Part shown: positions 21,376 through 29,340 of the stretch, piece by piece
Layout: each line of letters begins with the position of its first letter
Numbering within the stretch: the stretch's first letter is position 1
Assembly (NCBI GenBank): GCA_025059545.1
Contig: JANXDJ010000002.1
Coordinates: forward strand, 1-61,837
Direction of reading: 5' to 3'
DNA length: 61,837 nt
From: Archaeoglobaceae archaeon
GTDB taxonomy: Archaea; Halobacteriota; Archaeoglobi; Archaeoglobales; Archaeoglobaceae
The notes under the pieces: generated by a model
Databases searched by the model: none
What the model was told of the DNA's origin: nothing
What the model saw: only the letters and a program-made list of their open reading frames with translations
Made by a program: the position numbers and the translations under genes

Positions 21376-22284
21376 TTAGTCTCCAAAAGTTATAACTGGT
21401 GTTGTGCCTATTCTTTTTGCTCCCATGTTTCTTAAAACAGGTTTGAGAAACTTCACCTTTGCTCTATCCACGATTATGTGCACAGCAGCTGCACCTCTTG
21501 CAAGTGGTGAAATCGTCGGATCGAATCCTTGGGAAGTTAAGTAATCAATTATCTTCTCAAGATTTCCTCTTTCTGGAACATTGAAGTAAAGACTGACGAG
21601 ATTTCTTGATTCAATGACTTCTTTTATGTCTGTGAGCAAATTTTCGAGAACTTCTCTTTTTTCTCTCTCTTTCAAAGATTCCCTATTAGCTATGAAGACG
21701 GATTTTACTTCTTTATTAAGAACATCTATTATCCTACACTTGTTCTCCTTGAGAGTTGTTCCAAACTCCGTAACCTCAATTATCAGATCTGCTTCTGGTA
21801 TTGGAGGCAAAATTGATGCTTCTGTTTTCCCAATAGGATCAAAAACCACTGCATTAAGACCACTACTTTTTGCATATTCTTTTGCGATCTCTGGGAATTC
21901 CGAAGCAATATAGATCCTCTTGTTTCCAACAACCGCCTTAAAGTCCTCAATACTTTTCACATTAGGATAAACCTCCTCAGATATAGCTGCAATAAGCTTT
22001 GTTGGACGAAGGGGCAGATAATCGAGAACAACAACATTTTCGAGCTCCATCTTTAGCTTCCAGTTTTCTAAAATGTCCCCACCACTGATTGCACCGTCTC
22101 CTTTACCAAGCTCTACGTAAAGGGGCATTATTTGAGGTCTAACCTGCTTGAAGACGAGCATGGGGTGATCTACGTCGATCAGATAACCTCTTTCGCTCTT
22201 TCCAAGCTTATATCCAGCAGTGATCAATGCATCCCATATTGGCTTTTCAAGATGACCGTCAGGGAAGTATACCTTCACGAGCAT
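21376..22284 (-). CDS. HisG-like ATP phosphoribosyltransferase homologue
   Basis: Protein of 302 aa with the layout of long-form HisG. VRPQIMPLYVELGKGDGAI matches the HisG motif ARPxDxPxYVExGxAD. DLIIEVTEFGTTLKEN stands where the PRPP loop DxVxTGxTL is. The last ~80 residues (SPLARGAAAVHIIVDRAKV...GTTPVITFGD) match the ACT-like regulatory domain. The PRPP loop has FG where TG is usual, so activity as first enzyme of histidine synthesis is doubtful. It may be a paralogue with another role. No other his gene is nearby. Confidence 0.75.
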   Translation of the reverse strand: MLVKVYFPDGHLEKPIWDALITAGYKLGKSERGYLIDVDHPMLVFKQVRPQIMPLYVELGKGDGAISGGDILENWKLKMELENVVVLDYLPLRPTKLIAAISEEVYPNVKSIEDFKAVVGNKRIYIASEFPEIAKEYAKSSGLNAVVFDPIGKTEASILPPIPEADLIIEVTEFGTTLKENKCRIIDVLNKEVKSVFIANRESLKEREKREVLENLLTDIKEVIESRNLVSLYFNVPERGNLEKIIDYLTSQGFDPTISPLARGAAAVHIIVDRAKVKFLKPVLRNMGAKRIGTTPVITFGD

Positions 22285-22316
22285 AATAAGCGGACAGCGG
22301 ACTTTTTAAAAAGTTT

Positions 22317-22976
22317 TCACTCGATTGCATCTCCAATAGCAAGGTTGGTTGCAAAAGAGACTGCTGAAAGTCCAACTTCCTTACAGAACTCGATTGCTGA
22401 ACTAAAAATCGCAGCCTTCGAGACAACAAGTGGAATTCTGGCATTTACGCATTTTAAAGCGATTTCTTTAGAAATTCTACCTGAGAGCAAAAGATAAGAG
22501 TTTTCAAACTCCACTCCATTCAGTAAAGCATAACCGATAGCCTTATCGACCGCATTGTGTCTCCCAACGTCGAAGGCTCTGTAAAATTTGTCATCGGTAA
22601 CGACTAAGGCAACATGATAACCTCGGGTTTTTTTATATTCTTCGATCTCGATTAGTTCAAGATTCTTTCTAAGGTCTTCCAATCTGAATTTTCTGTTACT
22701 TTTAACTATTCGGTGCTTCAATTTCCTAAAAAACCCTGAAAATAGCAGATTCAGTTCAGAAGTATCTCCAGAGACTTCTGCTACTATTCTATCTCCATTA
22801 ACCTCTAATCTAATATCATTTATGGATTCTACAACTCCCTCGGAAATCAAAAAGCCGATTGCAAATTCCTTAAGCATCATAGGAGTGCAGAACTTTCGAT
22901 AAGTCTTGCCGTTTATCACAAACTCTATCTCTTTTTCGATTGCAATGTCCAAAGTTTTGCCAATTTCTCTTATCAC
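22317..22976 (-). CDS. FdhD-like protein lacking the CxxC motif
   Basis: Protein of 219 aa with clear FdhD features: KFCTPMMLKEFAIGFLISEG, TRGYHVALVV, AFDVGRHNAVDKAIGYAL, LLSGRISKEIALKC. FdhD moves sulfur from IscS to the molybdenum cofactor of formate dehydrogenases, using a CxxC loop. That loop is absent: the segment between residues about 80 and 110 has no Cys pair. It could still bind the cofactor. The molybdopterin synthase subunit gene moaE lies 2.7 kb upstream on the same strand. Confidence 0.82.
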   Translation of the reverse strand: MIREIGKTLDIAIEKEIEFVINGKTYRKFCTPMMLKEFAIGFLISEGVVESINDIRLEVNGDRIVAEVSGDTSELNLLFSGFFRKLKHRIVKSNRKFRLEDLRKNLELIEIEEYKKTRGYHVALVVTDDKFYRAFDVGRHNAVDKAIGYALLNGVEFENSYLLLSGRISKEIALKCVNARIPLVVSKAAIFSSAIEFCKEVGLSAVSFATNLAIGDAIE

Positions 22977-23028
22977 AATACTCTGCTAAGTGAGAGGTTT
23001 TAAAAATTTAAGTTTTTTAATCCAAAAG

Positions 23029-24246
23029 TCAATAAGTGCTTCTTGACTCGATCTCCCCAACAAGGCTCTTTTTCACCAGTTCCTTAGCTTCTTCAAGGCT
23101 GTAGTTTCCAAGCAAAAACATCAACTTTATCAAAGCTACCTCGGAAAGCATATCTTCTCCTTCAATAACACCAGCCTTAAGCAGATCTCTGCCGGTGTCG
23201 TAAACTCGATCGCAAATTCTTCCATACAAGCACTGAGATGTCATTACTACCAAGGAATCTTCGCAAACTCTTCTAAGAGTTTCTATCCAATCCGTAGAGA
23301 CATGACCAAGCCCAGTGCCCTCAATAATAAAGCCTCGATAGCCTTTAGAATGATAATACTCGAGTATATCGCTCTTTAACCCCGGAAAGAACTTTATAAG
23401 CACGACCTTTTCTTCGAGTTTGTCGACAATTTTAAGCTCTCTATCGCCTCTTCTGAACCTCCAAGAAAGCCAATCAACATTTAGAGAAGGATAATCTATT
23501 TTAGCGACTGGTTTCGCATTTATTGACTGAAAAGCATCTCTACGCGAGGTGTGCATTTTTCTAACCTTTACACCTCTATGTGCATAGCAGAAGTTGTCAC
23601 TCGTAGAGCCATGCATACAGACAAGAACTTCGCCTACATCGCTAACAGCGAGCTTTGCGGAGCAAAGCAAGTTCATCACCGCATCACTACTCGGTCTGTC
23701 ACTGCTTCTCTGTGCTCCGACAAAAATAACTGGCTTTGGTGTTGAAACCATGAAAGAGACTGCGGAAGCGGAATACTGCATCGTGTCCGTTCCATGGGTA
23801 ATTATCACCCCTTCATATTTCTTCAACGCATCATAAACTCTCCTTGCGAGCTCGATCCAGTTGCTCGGCTTCATGTTCTCGCTAAGGATGTTGTAGAGAA
23901 GTTCTGCATCGATGTTGCAAATTTCTGAAATCTCTGGAACGTCGGAGACAATCTCCTCAGCAGTAAATTGGCTTGTAACAGCTCCAGTCCTATAATCAAC
24001 CCTGCTCGCAATTGTCCCGCCTGTTGAGATGATCTTAACATTTGGTAGATCCTCTCTCCTCGTAATTCCGATCTTAGTTGGTTGACCTCTAATCTCTTCA
24101 AGAACCTCTAACAGTTCATATTCACGAAATCCTGCATTGTATCCACTATCGAGTTTCAAAACCAAGCTTCCAGTAAAACTTGGCATAACGATGCCTTCAA
24201 AGATTTTCCCTTTTGCCTTAATCCTTACTCTCTTACCAGTCAGCAT
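23029..24246 (-). CDS. gatD: Glutamyl-tRNA(Gln) amidotransferase subunit D
   Basis: GatD of 405 aa, the asparaginase-like ammonia-releasing subunit of the archaea-specific GatDE. An N-terminal SH3-like domain (MLTGKRVRIKAKGKIFEG) is followed by the L-asparaginase fold with ISTGGTIAS and ITHGTDTM, the two Thr-Asp catalytic motifs, and later RGVKVRKMHTSRRDAFQS. A Shine-Dalgarno taggtggt stands seven bases before ATG 24246, so this start is preferred over an in-frame GTG 12 bases earlier. It overlaps the end of argH by 14 bases. gatE is not in the window. Confidence 0.95.
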   Translation of the reverse strand: MLTGKRVRIKAKGKIFEGIVMPSFTGSLVLKLDSGYNAGFREYELLEVLEEIRGQPTKIGITRREDLPNVKIISTGGTIASRVDYRTGAVTSQFTAEEIVSDVPEISEICNIDAELLYNILSENMKPSNWIELARRVYDALKKYEGVIITHGTDTMQYSASAVSFMVSTPKPVIFVGAQRSSDRPSSDAVMNLLCSAKLAVSDVGEVLVCMHGSTSDNFCYAHRGVKVRKMHTSRRDAFQSINAKPVAKIDYPSLNVDWLSWRFRRGDRELKIVDKLEEKVVLIKFFPGLKSDILEYYHSKGYRGFIIEGTGLGHVSTDWIETLRRVCEDSLVVMTSQCLYGRICDRVYDTGRDLLKAGVIEGEDMLSEVALIKLMFLLGNYSLEEAKELVKKSLVGEIESRSTY

Positions 24247-25684
24247 CAAAATTACCACCTAAATTCTTAATCTCAACTCGAATTAGCTCAAGAGCGTTTT
24301 TAATTCTACTTCTAATCTTTCTAAGCTCCCTTTTTTCACTTAAAACTTTTTCTTTCCTCATGAACTTCATTCTCTCAACTTCCTCCTTAGCGGTTCCGCC
24401 GATCGTTTTTCTACTCTCAACGATATTCTCTATTTTCATAACTTCTGCGATTTTCTCCTTAGGAATTATTATTTCGTATCCAAGCTCCTTTGCGATGCGC
24501 TCTATGTGCTCTGAGGATGGGTTATAATTGCCCTCAGATGCCAATCTTGCGATTATCCGATGTGCATCTCTGAATGGAATTCTGAAATCCTTTACGAGCA
24601 GATCTGCAAGCTCAGTTGCTGTTGTGAATCCTTCCATAGCTTTCTGCTCCATCGCCTCTTTTTTGAACTTTATCTCAGAAATCATTCCAGTTAATACTTC
24701 CAATGCATTAATTGTTTCCTTCAAAGCCTTGTATAAAATTGGATTCATTTCTTGAAAGTCTCTGTTATAGCTGAACGGTAATGCCTTATATATGGTCATT
24801 GCAGAAGTTAAAAGTCCAATTAATTTTCCACAATTCGCCCTTAAAAGCTCTGCAATATCGGGATTCTTCTTCTGGGGCATTATTGAAGACGTAGAAGAAT
24901 AACCGCTTGGTAGATCAACAAATCCGAGCGTTGCAAAGAGTATTATCTCTTCGCAAACTCTGCTGACGTTGAGAAGAACCAATGTGCAGACATAAACAGA
25001 CTCGATAAGAAAATCTCTTGATGCTACAGCATCCTCGCTGTGCTCCAAAATACCATCAAATCCCAAAATCTTAGCCGTAAATTCTCTATCAAGCTTATAA
25101 CTCGTTCCAGCAAATGCTGACGCTCCAAGAGGACATTTATTTACTCTTTTGAAGGTTTCAAGCGCACGTTGGAAATCTCTCTCGAAAATCTCGAAGAACG
25201 TCAACAAGTGATGTGATAGCCTTGTAGGCTGTGCGAATTGGAAGTGAGTAAAACCGGGCATTATGGCATCGTTTTCAGCAACTTTTAGAATAATTTCCTG
25301 AAGATAGATGAGTTTTTCAGCCAAATCAAGTAAATGATCCCTTGCAAAAAGTCTTAAACATGTTGCAACTTCGTCGTTTCTCGATCTTCCCGTGTGCAGT
25401 TTTTTGCCCGCCGGTGTCCTCTGTGTTATCTCCGCCTCGATAGCTTCATGGATGTCCTCGTATTTGTCCCACTTCTGGTATCCTTGCTTTTGAATCTCCT
25501 TAAGAGCTTTTATGATTTTTAAAGCTTCCTCTCTACTCAAATAACCACTTTTGAATAAGTTAAGGGTGTGAGCAAGATCCACGAGTATGTCGTAATAAAA
25601 TATATTTAGATCGTGATCTATTGAACTCGAAAACTTCAAAGCCTTCGGATCCATTTCTCTGCCAAATCTACCCTCTCTGAGCAC
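24233..25684 (-). CDS. argH: Argininosuccinate lyase
   Basis: Enzyme of 483 aa of the fumarase/aspartase superfamily that splits argininosuccinate into arginine and fumarate. The superfamily signature is SSIMPQKKNPD; HTGRSRNDEVAT and GFTHFQFAQPTRLSHHL are the other active-site segments. The C-terminal ~40 residues are basic and somewhat longer than usual. argC lies at 52 kb, so the arginine genes are scattered. It abuts moaE upstream (one base apart) and overlaps gatD downstream. Confidence 0.96.
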   Translation of the reverse strand: MLREGRFGREMDPKALKFSSSIDHDLNIFYYDILVDLAHTLNLFKSGYLSREEALKIIKALKEIQKQGYQKWDKYEDIHEAIEAEITQRTPAGKKLHTGRSRNDEVATCLRLFARDHLLDLAEKLIYLQEIILKVAENDAIMPGFTHFQFAQPTRLSHHLLTFFEIFERDFQRALETFKRVNKCPLGASAFAGTSYKLDREFTAKILGFDGILEHSEDAVASRDFLIESVYVCTLVLLNVSRVCEEIILFATLGFVDLPSGYSSTSSIMPQKKNPDIAELLRANCGKLIGLLTSAMTIYKALPFSYNRDFQEMNPILYKALKETINALEVLTGMISEIKFKKEAMEQKAMEGFTTATELADLLVKDFRIPFRDAHRIIARLASEGNYNPSSEHIERIAKELGYEIIIPKEKIAEVMKIENIVESRKTIGGTAKEEVERMKFMRKEKVLSEKRELRKIRSRIKNALELIRVEIKNLGGNFDADW

Positions 25685-26350
25685 TCAAACCCACCTCTCA
25701 CCGTCTTTGAACACTTCTTTTTTCCAGATCGGCAACTCGGTCTTCATAAGCTCAACAGAATTTATCAATGGCTCCCATATATCCTTTCTATGCCTACCAA
25801 CGACTACAATGTAAACTATATCCTCTCCCGGATAAATCTTACCAAGCCTGTGGTAGAGCTTTGTATTTGCAATTCCCGGAAATCTCTTAACCTTATTTTC
25901 TAATTCAACAATTTTTTCGGAGAGAATTTCGTTAAAAGCTTCGTATTCAAGCCTTTCAACAGTCTTATCTCCTTCAATTCTACGAACAAAACCAACAAAA
26001 ATCCCCACGGCTCCACAGTCGTCTGCATTATTCTTTGCTTTATCCAAAATAGATTTCAAAGTTTCAAATTCTGGAACCTTCTGCGAATAGTTAAAATCTT
26101 CAAATTTGGGAACTTTGAATCCGAACTTTTCTTCGATCTTCTCAATCTCCTCTTTTGCCATGCTAATAACTGCAAAATCGTAGCCAAGATCTGCAAAACA
26201 TCCAAGCAATTTTTCGAACAACTCTGGCTTTCCAGAGATCTTAAGGTCTTCCGAGTCTACAACTAAATCTCTCCCCTTCTTAATAAAAACTGCCTTACCC
26301 AATTTTTTCAGCTCTTCATAATCTTTCTCATCGCCAACAAAAACCTTCAA
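25685..26350 (-). CDS. moaE: Molybdopterin synthase catalytic subunit (MoaE) with N-terminal extension
   Basis: Protein of 221 aa. The C-terminal ~135 residues are MoaE: GAVGIFVGFVRR, LEYEAFNE, HRLGKIYPGEDIVYIVVVGRHR and LPIWKKE, including the conserved Lys/Arg active site. The first ~85 residues are an extension with GYDFAVISMAKEEI; it could be a reduced MobB-like domain without P-loop, which I cannot prove. The start is TTG 26350, set by a perfect Shine-Dalgarno sequence; the frame is open to 26413. It overlaps the phosphoesterase gene by 23 bases. Confidence 0.88.
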   Translation of the reverse strand: MKVFVGDEKDYEELKKLGKAVFIKKGRDLVVDSEDLKISGKPELFEKLLGCFADLGYDFAVISMAKEEIEKIEEKFGFKVPKFEDFNYSQKVPEFETLKSILDKAKNNADDCGAVGIFVGFVRRIEGDKTVERLEYEAFNEILSEKIVELENKVKRFPGIANTKLYHRLGKIYPGEDIVYIVVVGRHRKDIWEPLINSVELMKTELPIWKKEVFKDGERWV

Positions 26351-26855
26351 GCTCTTCACCTCCAAAAGAGCAAAAAATAGGCTGGACCGTATGACACTTG
26401 ACATTAACATCATTCCCTTCTATAAGAATTTCCGCACAACTTGCAAAAGACATTCTCGGCTCTGTTGGACTTCCAGGGCATAAAATTGCTTTATTTTTTA
26501 GCTTTTCAAAAACAAATCTGTGAATATGCCCAAAAATTAGCAGATCCACTTCAAGTTCCATCGCTCTGTAAAAAAGATCGTCAAAATGGTTTATGTAATT
26601 GCCCTTATGCACAACTCCAATCTTCAAATTACCCGCCTGAAATTTTGCAAATTCAGGCAATTCTTCTAATAGCCTTCTCTCATCACTATCTCCTTTCACG
26701 GCAACAAGTTCGAAATCAGAGAACTTTTCATAAACCTCATATCTTACAAAATCGCCAGCATGCACAACAAAGTCAGCAGATTCCATAAGATCGAGTAGTT
26801 TTTCTGGAATTTTTGGTTCTATAAGGTGAGTATCGGATGTTATGATCAATCTCAT
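26328..26855 (-). CDS. YfcE/MJ0936-type metallophosphoesterase
   Basis: Calcineurin-like phosphoesterase of 175 aa. Metal-binding motifs are TSDTHL, HAGDFV, KGDSDE (in place of the usual GNxD), GVVHKGN and FGHIHRF. Members hydrolyse phosphodiesters such as cyclic nucleotides or bis-p-nitrophenyl phosphate with Mn or Ni; the natural substrate is unknown. It overlaps moaE at its 3' end. It starts back-to-back with the Cas4-like gene, which shares the promoter spacer. Confidence 0.88.
   Translation of the reverse strand: MRLIITSDTHLIEPKIPEKLLDLMESADFVVHAGDFVRYEVYEKFSDFELVAVKGDSDERRLLEELPEFAKFQAGNLKIGVVHKGNYINHFDDLFYRAMELEVDLLIFGHIHRFVFEKLKNKAILCPGSPTEPRMSFASCAEILIEGNDVNVKCHTVQPIFCSFGGEELEGFCWR
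26356..26363 (-). promoter_or_regulatory. Shine-Dalgarno sequence that sets the TTG start of moaE
   Basis: On the minus strand this reads ggaggtga, a full match to the archaeal anti-Shine-Dalgarno sequence. It is five bases before TTG 26350 and lies inside the 3' end of the phosphoesterase gene. It shows that moaE starts here and not at the upstream ATG codons. Confidence 0.8.
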
Positions 26856-26911
26856 TGCTCAGATTAGTTGCCCTAAATAAAATTTTTATCCTCTCTCCCT
26901 ACCCTCCTATC

Positions 26912-27556
26912 GTGATAAAGCTAAGCCATATCACGAGCTATCTTACATGCCCAAGATTAGCCTACTATAGATACCATTTTGGAGATAGAATATTTTCGGA
27001 AAAACAAGCGGTAAGAGAAATATACCTGAGCCTCAGAAAAGGATTTGGGATTGAGTGGGCTAAGCAAAGAATTATGGCTATTAACGAATATTTCAGCGAG
27101 GAGGTTTTCGAGACTGCTTCAAAAAAGTTTGTCTTCAGCAAAAGCTTGGAAGAGCTTAAGAGTTTGGATTGGGATGTAGTTTTTACTTCAGAAGAGATTG
27201 GCGTTTCTTTGGTTGTTGACGAGTTAGTTGAGTTCAATGGAGAAAATTTTCCCCTATTTGTTTCACTTAATGCTCCAAAAGATGGAGTTTGGTTCCCAGA
27301 CCAAATAAAAGCAGGAGTTACGGCTTTGATAGCAAAGCTAAATAAGAGTTTTGTTTACTATGCCTACTCTGGAGAGCTAAGGATCGCAGAAGCAAACATT
27401 GGAATTCGTAGAAAAGCATTGAAACTGATAGAGAGATTAAAAATGGTAAAAAATGGATTTCTACCAGAAAAAAATGAAACGAATTACTGTAAGATCTGTA
27501 GTTTTGCAGATGATTGCAGAAGCACGCCGGAAACTTTTGCTTCAAAGTTTTTATAA
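26912..27556 (+). CDS. Cas4-like Fe-S protein of the PD-(D/E)XK nuclease family, catalytic motif altered
   Basis: Protein of 214 aa with the Cas4/RecB-like outline. A single N-terminal Cys (C13 in YLTCPRLAYYRYHF) and a C-terminal triad C193-xx-C196-xxxxx-C202 (YCKICSFADDC) would hold a [4Fe-4S] cluster. In the nuclease core the Asp is kept (VVDEL), but the E-x-K that follows in active enzymes is replaced by FVSLNAP. It may therefore bind but not cut DNA. GTG 26912 is preferred over 26855 because a TATA-like aaatttttat (26880-26889) would make it leaderless. No cas gene or array is nearby. Confidence 0.7.
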   Translation: MIKLSHITSYLTCPRLAYYRYHFGDRIFSEKQAVREIYLSLRKGFGIEWAKQRIMAINEYFSEEVFETASKKFVFSKSLEELKSLDWDVVFTSEEIGVSLVVDELVEFNGENFPLFVSLNAPKDGVWFPDQIKAGVTALIAKLNKSFVYYAYSGELRIAEANIGIRRKALKLIERLKMVKNGFLPEKNETNYCKICSFADDCRSTPETFASKFL

Positions 27557-27587
27557 TTTAATTCCTTTAATTACATGGTCATAAGTA

Positions 27588-27594
27588 TTATATA
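27588..27594 (+). promoter_or_regulatory. TATA box of the roadblock gene
   Basis: ttatata lies about 35 bases before ATG 27629. With a weak gagggt upstream of the ATG, this supports the internal ATG as start instead of the open frame from 27575. Confidence 0.55.
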
Positions 27595-27628
27595 CCCGTA
27601 TGTTCACAATAATAATGAGAGGGTTCGT

Positions 27629-27970
27629 ATGTTCGAGAACATAATCGCGGATCTGCTTGGAGTTACCGGTGTTAAGGGTGTATACATAGCGGATCCAGAG
27701 GGGACTCTAATCGAATCTGAGTCATTGGGGACAATAGACGATGAAATATGCGCTGCTTTGGTTGTAGAAATATTTAACAAAGCATCAGAAATCTGTGAGA
27801 AACTTAGTTCCGATGCTCTAGAGTTAATAACTCTCGAAGGAAAAAAGGAGAGGCTACTCGTGTCCAAAGCTGGAAACTTTATATTAGGGGTTGTAGCGGA
27901 CATAAAGACGAATTATGGACTTTTAAAAATCGAAATGAAGAAAGCAGTTGATAAAGCCTCGATGGTGTAG
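27629..27970 (+). CDS. Roadblock/LC7-domain protein
   Basis: Protein of 113 aa, a single roadblock/longin-like domain: FENIIADLLGVTGVKGVYIADPEGTLIES, then AALVVEIFNKASEICEKL and RLLVSKAGNFILGVVADIKTNYGLLK. Such domains dimerise and bind or activate small Ras-like GTPases (as MglB does for MglA). No GTPase is in the window. The DUF2226-like gene begins two bases after its stop, so the two form an operon. It heads the sensor-like cluster at 27.6-30.9 kb. Confidence 0.88.
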   Translation: MFENIIADLLGVTGVKGVYIADPEGTLIESESLGTIDDEICAALVVEIFNKASEICEKLSSDALELITLEGKKERLLVSKAGNFILGVVADIKTNYGLLKIEMKKAVDKASMV

Positions 27971-27972
27971 TT

Positions 27973-28866
27973 ATGATACTCCCAAAAACGACTCTGGCAA
28001 AGATAGAAAAAGGAAAATTCGAGAAGATTGTTGAAAGCCTCATAGCTTCAAAATTTACCGGTTACATCAAGGTAGCATTTAAAAAGCTCGAATTGTGCTC
28101 AGGCGAGGTCTTATTTGACTCTGGAAAAATTATGGCAGCAGAAGTTATAAAAATAAGAAGTAAGTCAAGTGTTTACGGAGATACTGCATTTTCAGAACTT
28201 CTTACCTTAGATAACTCTGTTGTTGAAATATATCCCTTAGATTTGACTCATGTTAAAAAAGCTGTTGAAATGAACCAAATTGCAATTGTAAAGGAGCCAG
28301 TTATAAGGAAAGTGCCAGAAGAAGCAATTAGTTTAAGTAAACCAGCTAAATCATTACCAACTCTAGAGAAGCCGAGAGAAATGGATCGAGAACAAATAAT
28401 GCAAAAGTATGGAGTAACTCCCCCAGATAATGGGGAGATTAAAAAGATTATCCAGAACTCCATAGGCAATTCAGAATTGGCTTTAGAAGTAGAAGACAGT
28501 TTTAAAGTTTCTAAACCGGTAAGTGAAGAGCAGGAGAAGATATTACAGAAATATGGTATTAAAAAACCTGCGGAAGAGGAAATAGAATTTCTGATCTCGA
28601 ACGCTCTCGGAACGGAAGAAGAAGAAATGACAGTTGATTTTAACACTTTAAAGAAGGAACTAATAGAATTGATAACCTCAAAAGTGGGAAAACCATCTAA
28701 AAAGACTGTAAGCATTATAGAGTCGTGCAACAGCTATGATGAGCTTATAGAGAAGAGAACCGAATTAGAGAAGAGCCTAAGATCGCTCGTGATGTTTATA
28801 CCGAGAGAGAAGATAAACATGCTAATCGCAGATATAGAAGAGAAAATAGGTAGGAAACTCAGCTAA
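27973..28866 (+). CDS. DUF2226-like protein with an internal repeat
   Basis: Protein of 297 aa, soluble and without membrane segments. The N-terminal ~100 residues (ESLIASKFTGYIKVAF...GEVLFDSGKIMAAEVI) look like the DUF2226/DUF4388 type of domain, a relative of effector domains found with roadblock proteins. Then two copies of a ~29-residue helical unit occur at about 140-168 (EQIMQKYGVTPPDNGEIKK) and 188-216 (EKILQKYGIKKPAEEEIEF). The C-terminal ~75 residues are helical. It is in operon with the roadblock gene. Function unknown. Confidence 0.7.
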   Translation: MILPKTTLAKIEKGKFEKIVESLIASKFTGYIKVAFKKLELCSGEVLFDSGKIMAAEVIKIRSKSSVYGDTAFSELLTLDNSVVEIYPLDLTHVKKAVEMNQIAIVKEPVIRKVPEEAISLSKPAKSLPTLEKPREMDREQIMQKYGVTPPDNGEIKKIIQNSIGNSELALEVEDSFKVSKPVSEEQEKILQKYGIKKPAEEEIEFLISNALGTEEEEMTVDFNTLKKELIELITSKVGKPSKKTVSIIESCNSYDELIEKRTELEKSLRSLVMFIPREKINMLIADIEEKIGRKLS

Positions 28867-29066
28867 GTTTTTTCAAGCCTCCTTTCGACTTCAGAAATAT
28901 AGTCTCTAATTGCACTATTCATTTTTAAGACTTCAAGCACGTCTTTATAGTTTTCTCCATCTATCTCAGTTATACCAAGAGAGTGCATAGCTCTTTCCAA
29001 GAATATTTTTGCTATTGGTCCTATTTCTCTTTTAAGTTCACTTAAAAGTAGATCATAGGTAACCAT
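28863..29066 (-). CDS. Small helical protein, unknown
   Basis: Protein of 67 aa (TYDLLLSELKREIGPIAKIF, HSLGITEIDGENYKDVLEVL). The second half resembles a small helical dimer domain. It is convergent with the DUF2226-like gene and overlaps its stop by four bases. It has its own promoter-sized spacer upstream and may belong functionally to the roadblock/Cache cluster. The short length lowers confidence, but codon use and start context look genuine. Confidence 0.65.
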   Translation of the reverse strand: MVTYDLLLSELKREIGPIAKIFLERAMHSLGITEIDGENYKDVLEVLKMNSAIRDYISEVERRLEKT

Positions 29067-29340
29067 AATTGCACCTCTTCCTATTACAGTAACAAATAAA
29101 CCCGGAAAGCCTCACGAATTTTTTAGAGATTAATATTAATATTTCCAATTCCGACTTGACCATAGGCTTATTTTCTTCTTCCTCTCCAAATTTAAGCTTT
29201 TCTCTCTCTCTACTAATTTAACAAAAACCTTTTTATCCTCTAATTATTAGTTTAACAACCTATTTGCACACATTACTCAAATCTAAAGCTATTTAGACCA
29301 AAAAAGATAAATAATAAAATATATTAAATTATTAAATTAA
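29067..29340. other. AT-rich spacer, no gene seen
   Basis: The spacer lies between the 3' end of the Cache-HAMP gene and the start of the small helical gene, both on the minus strand. It is strongly AT-rich, with runs such as ataaataataaaat near 29310. It holds the small gene's promoter and probably the terminator of the Cache-HAMP operon. No tRNA, repeat or convincing reading frame was found. Confidence 0.4.
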
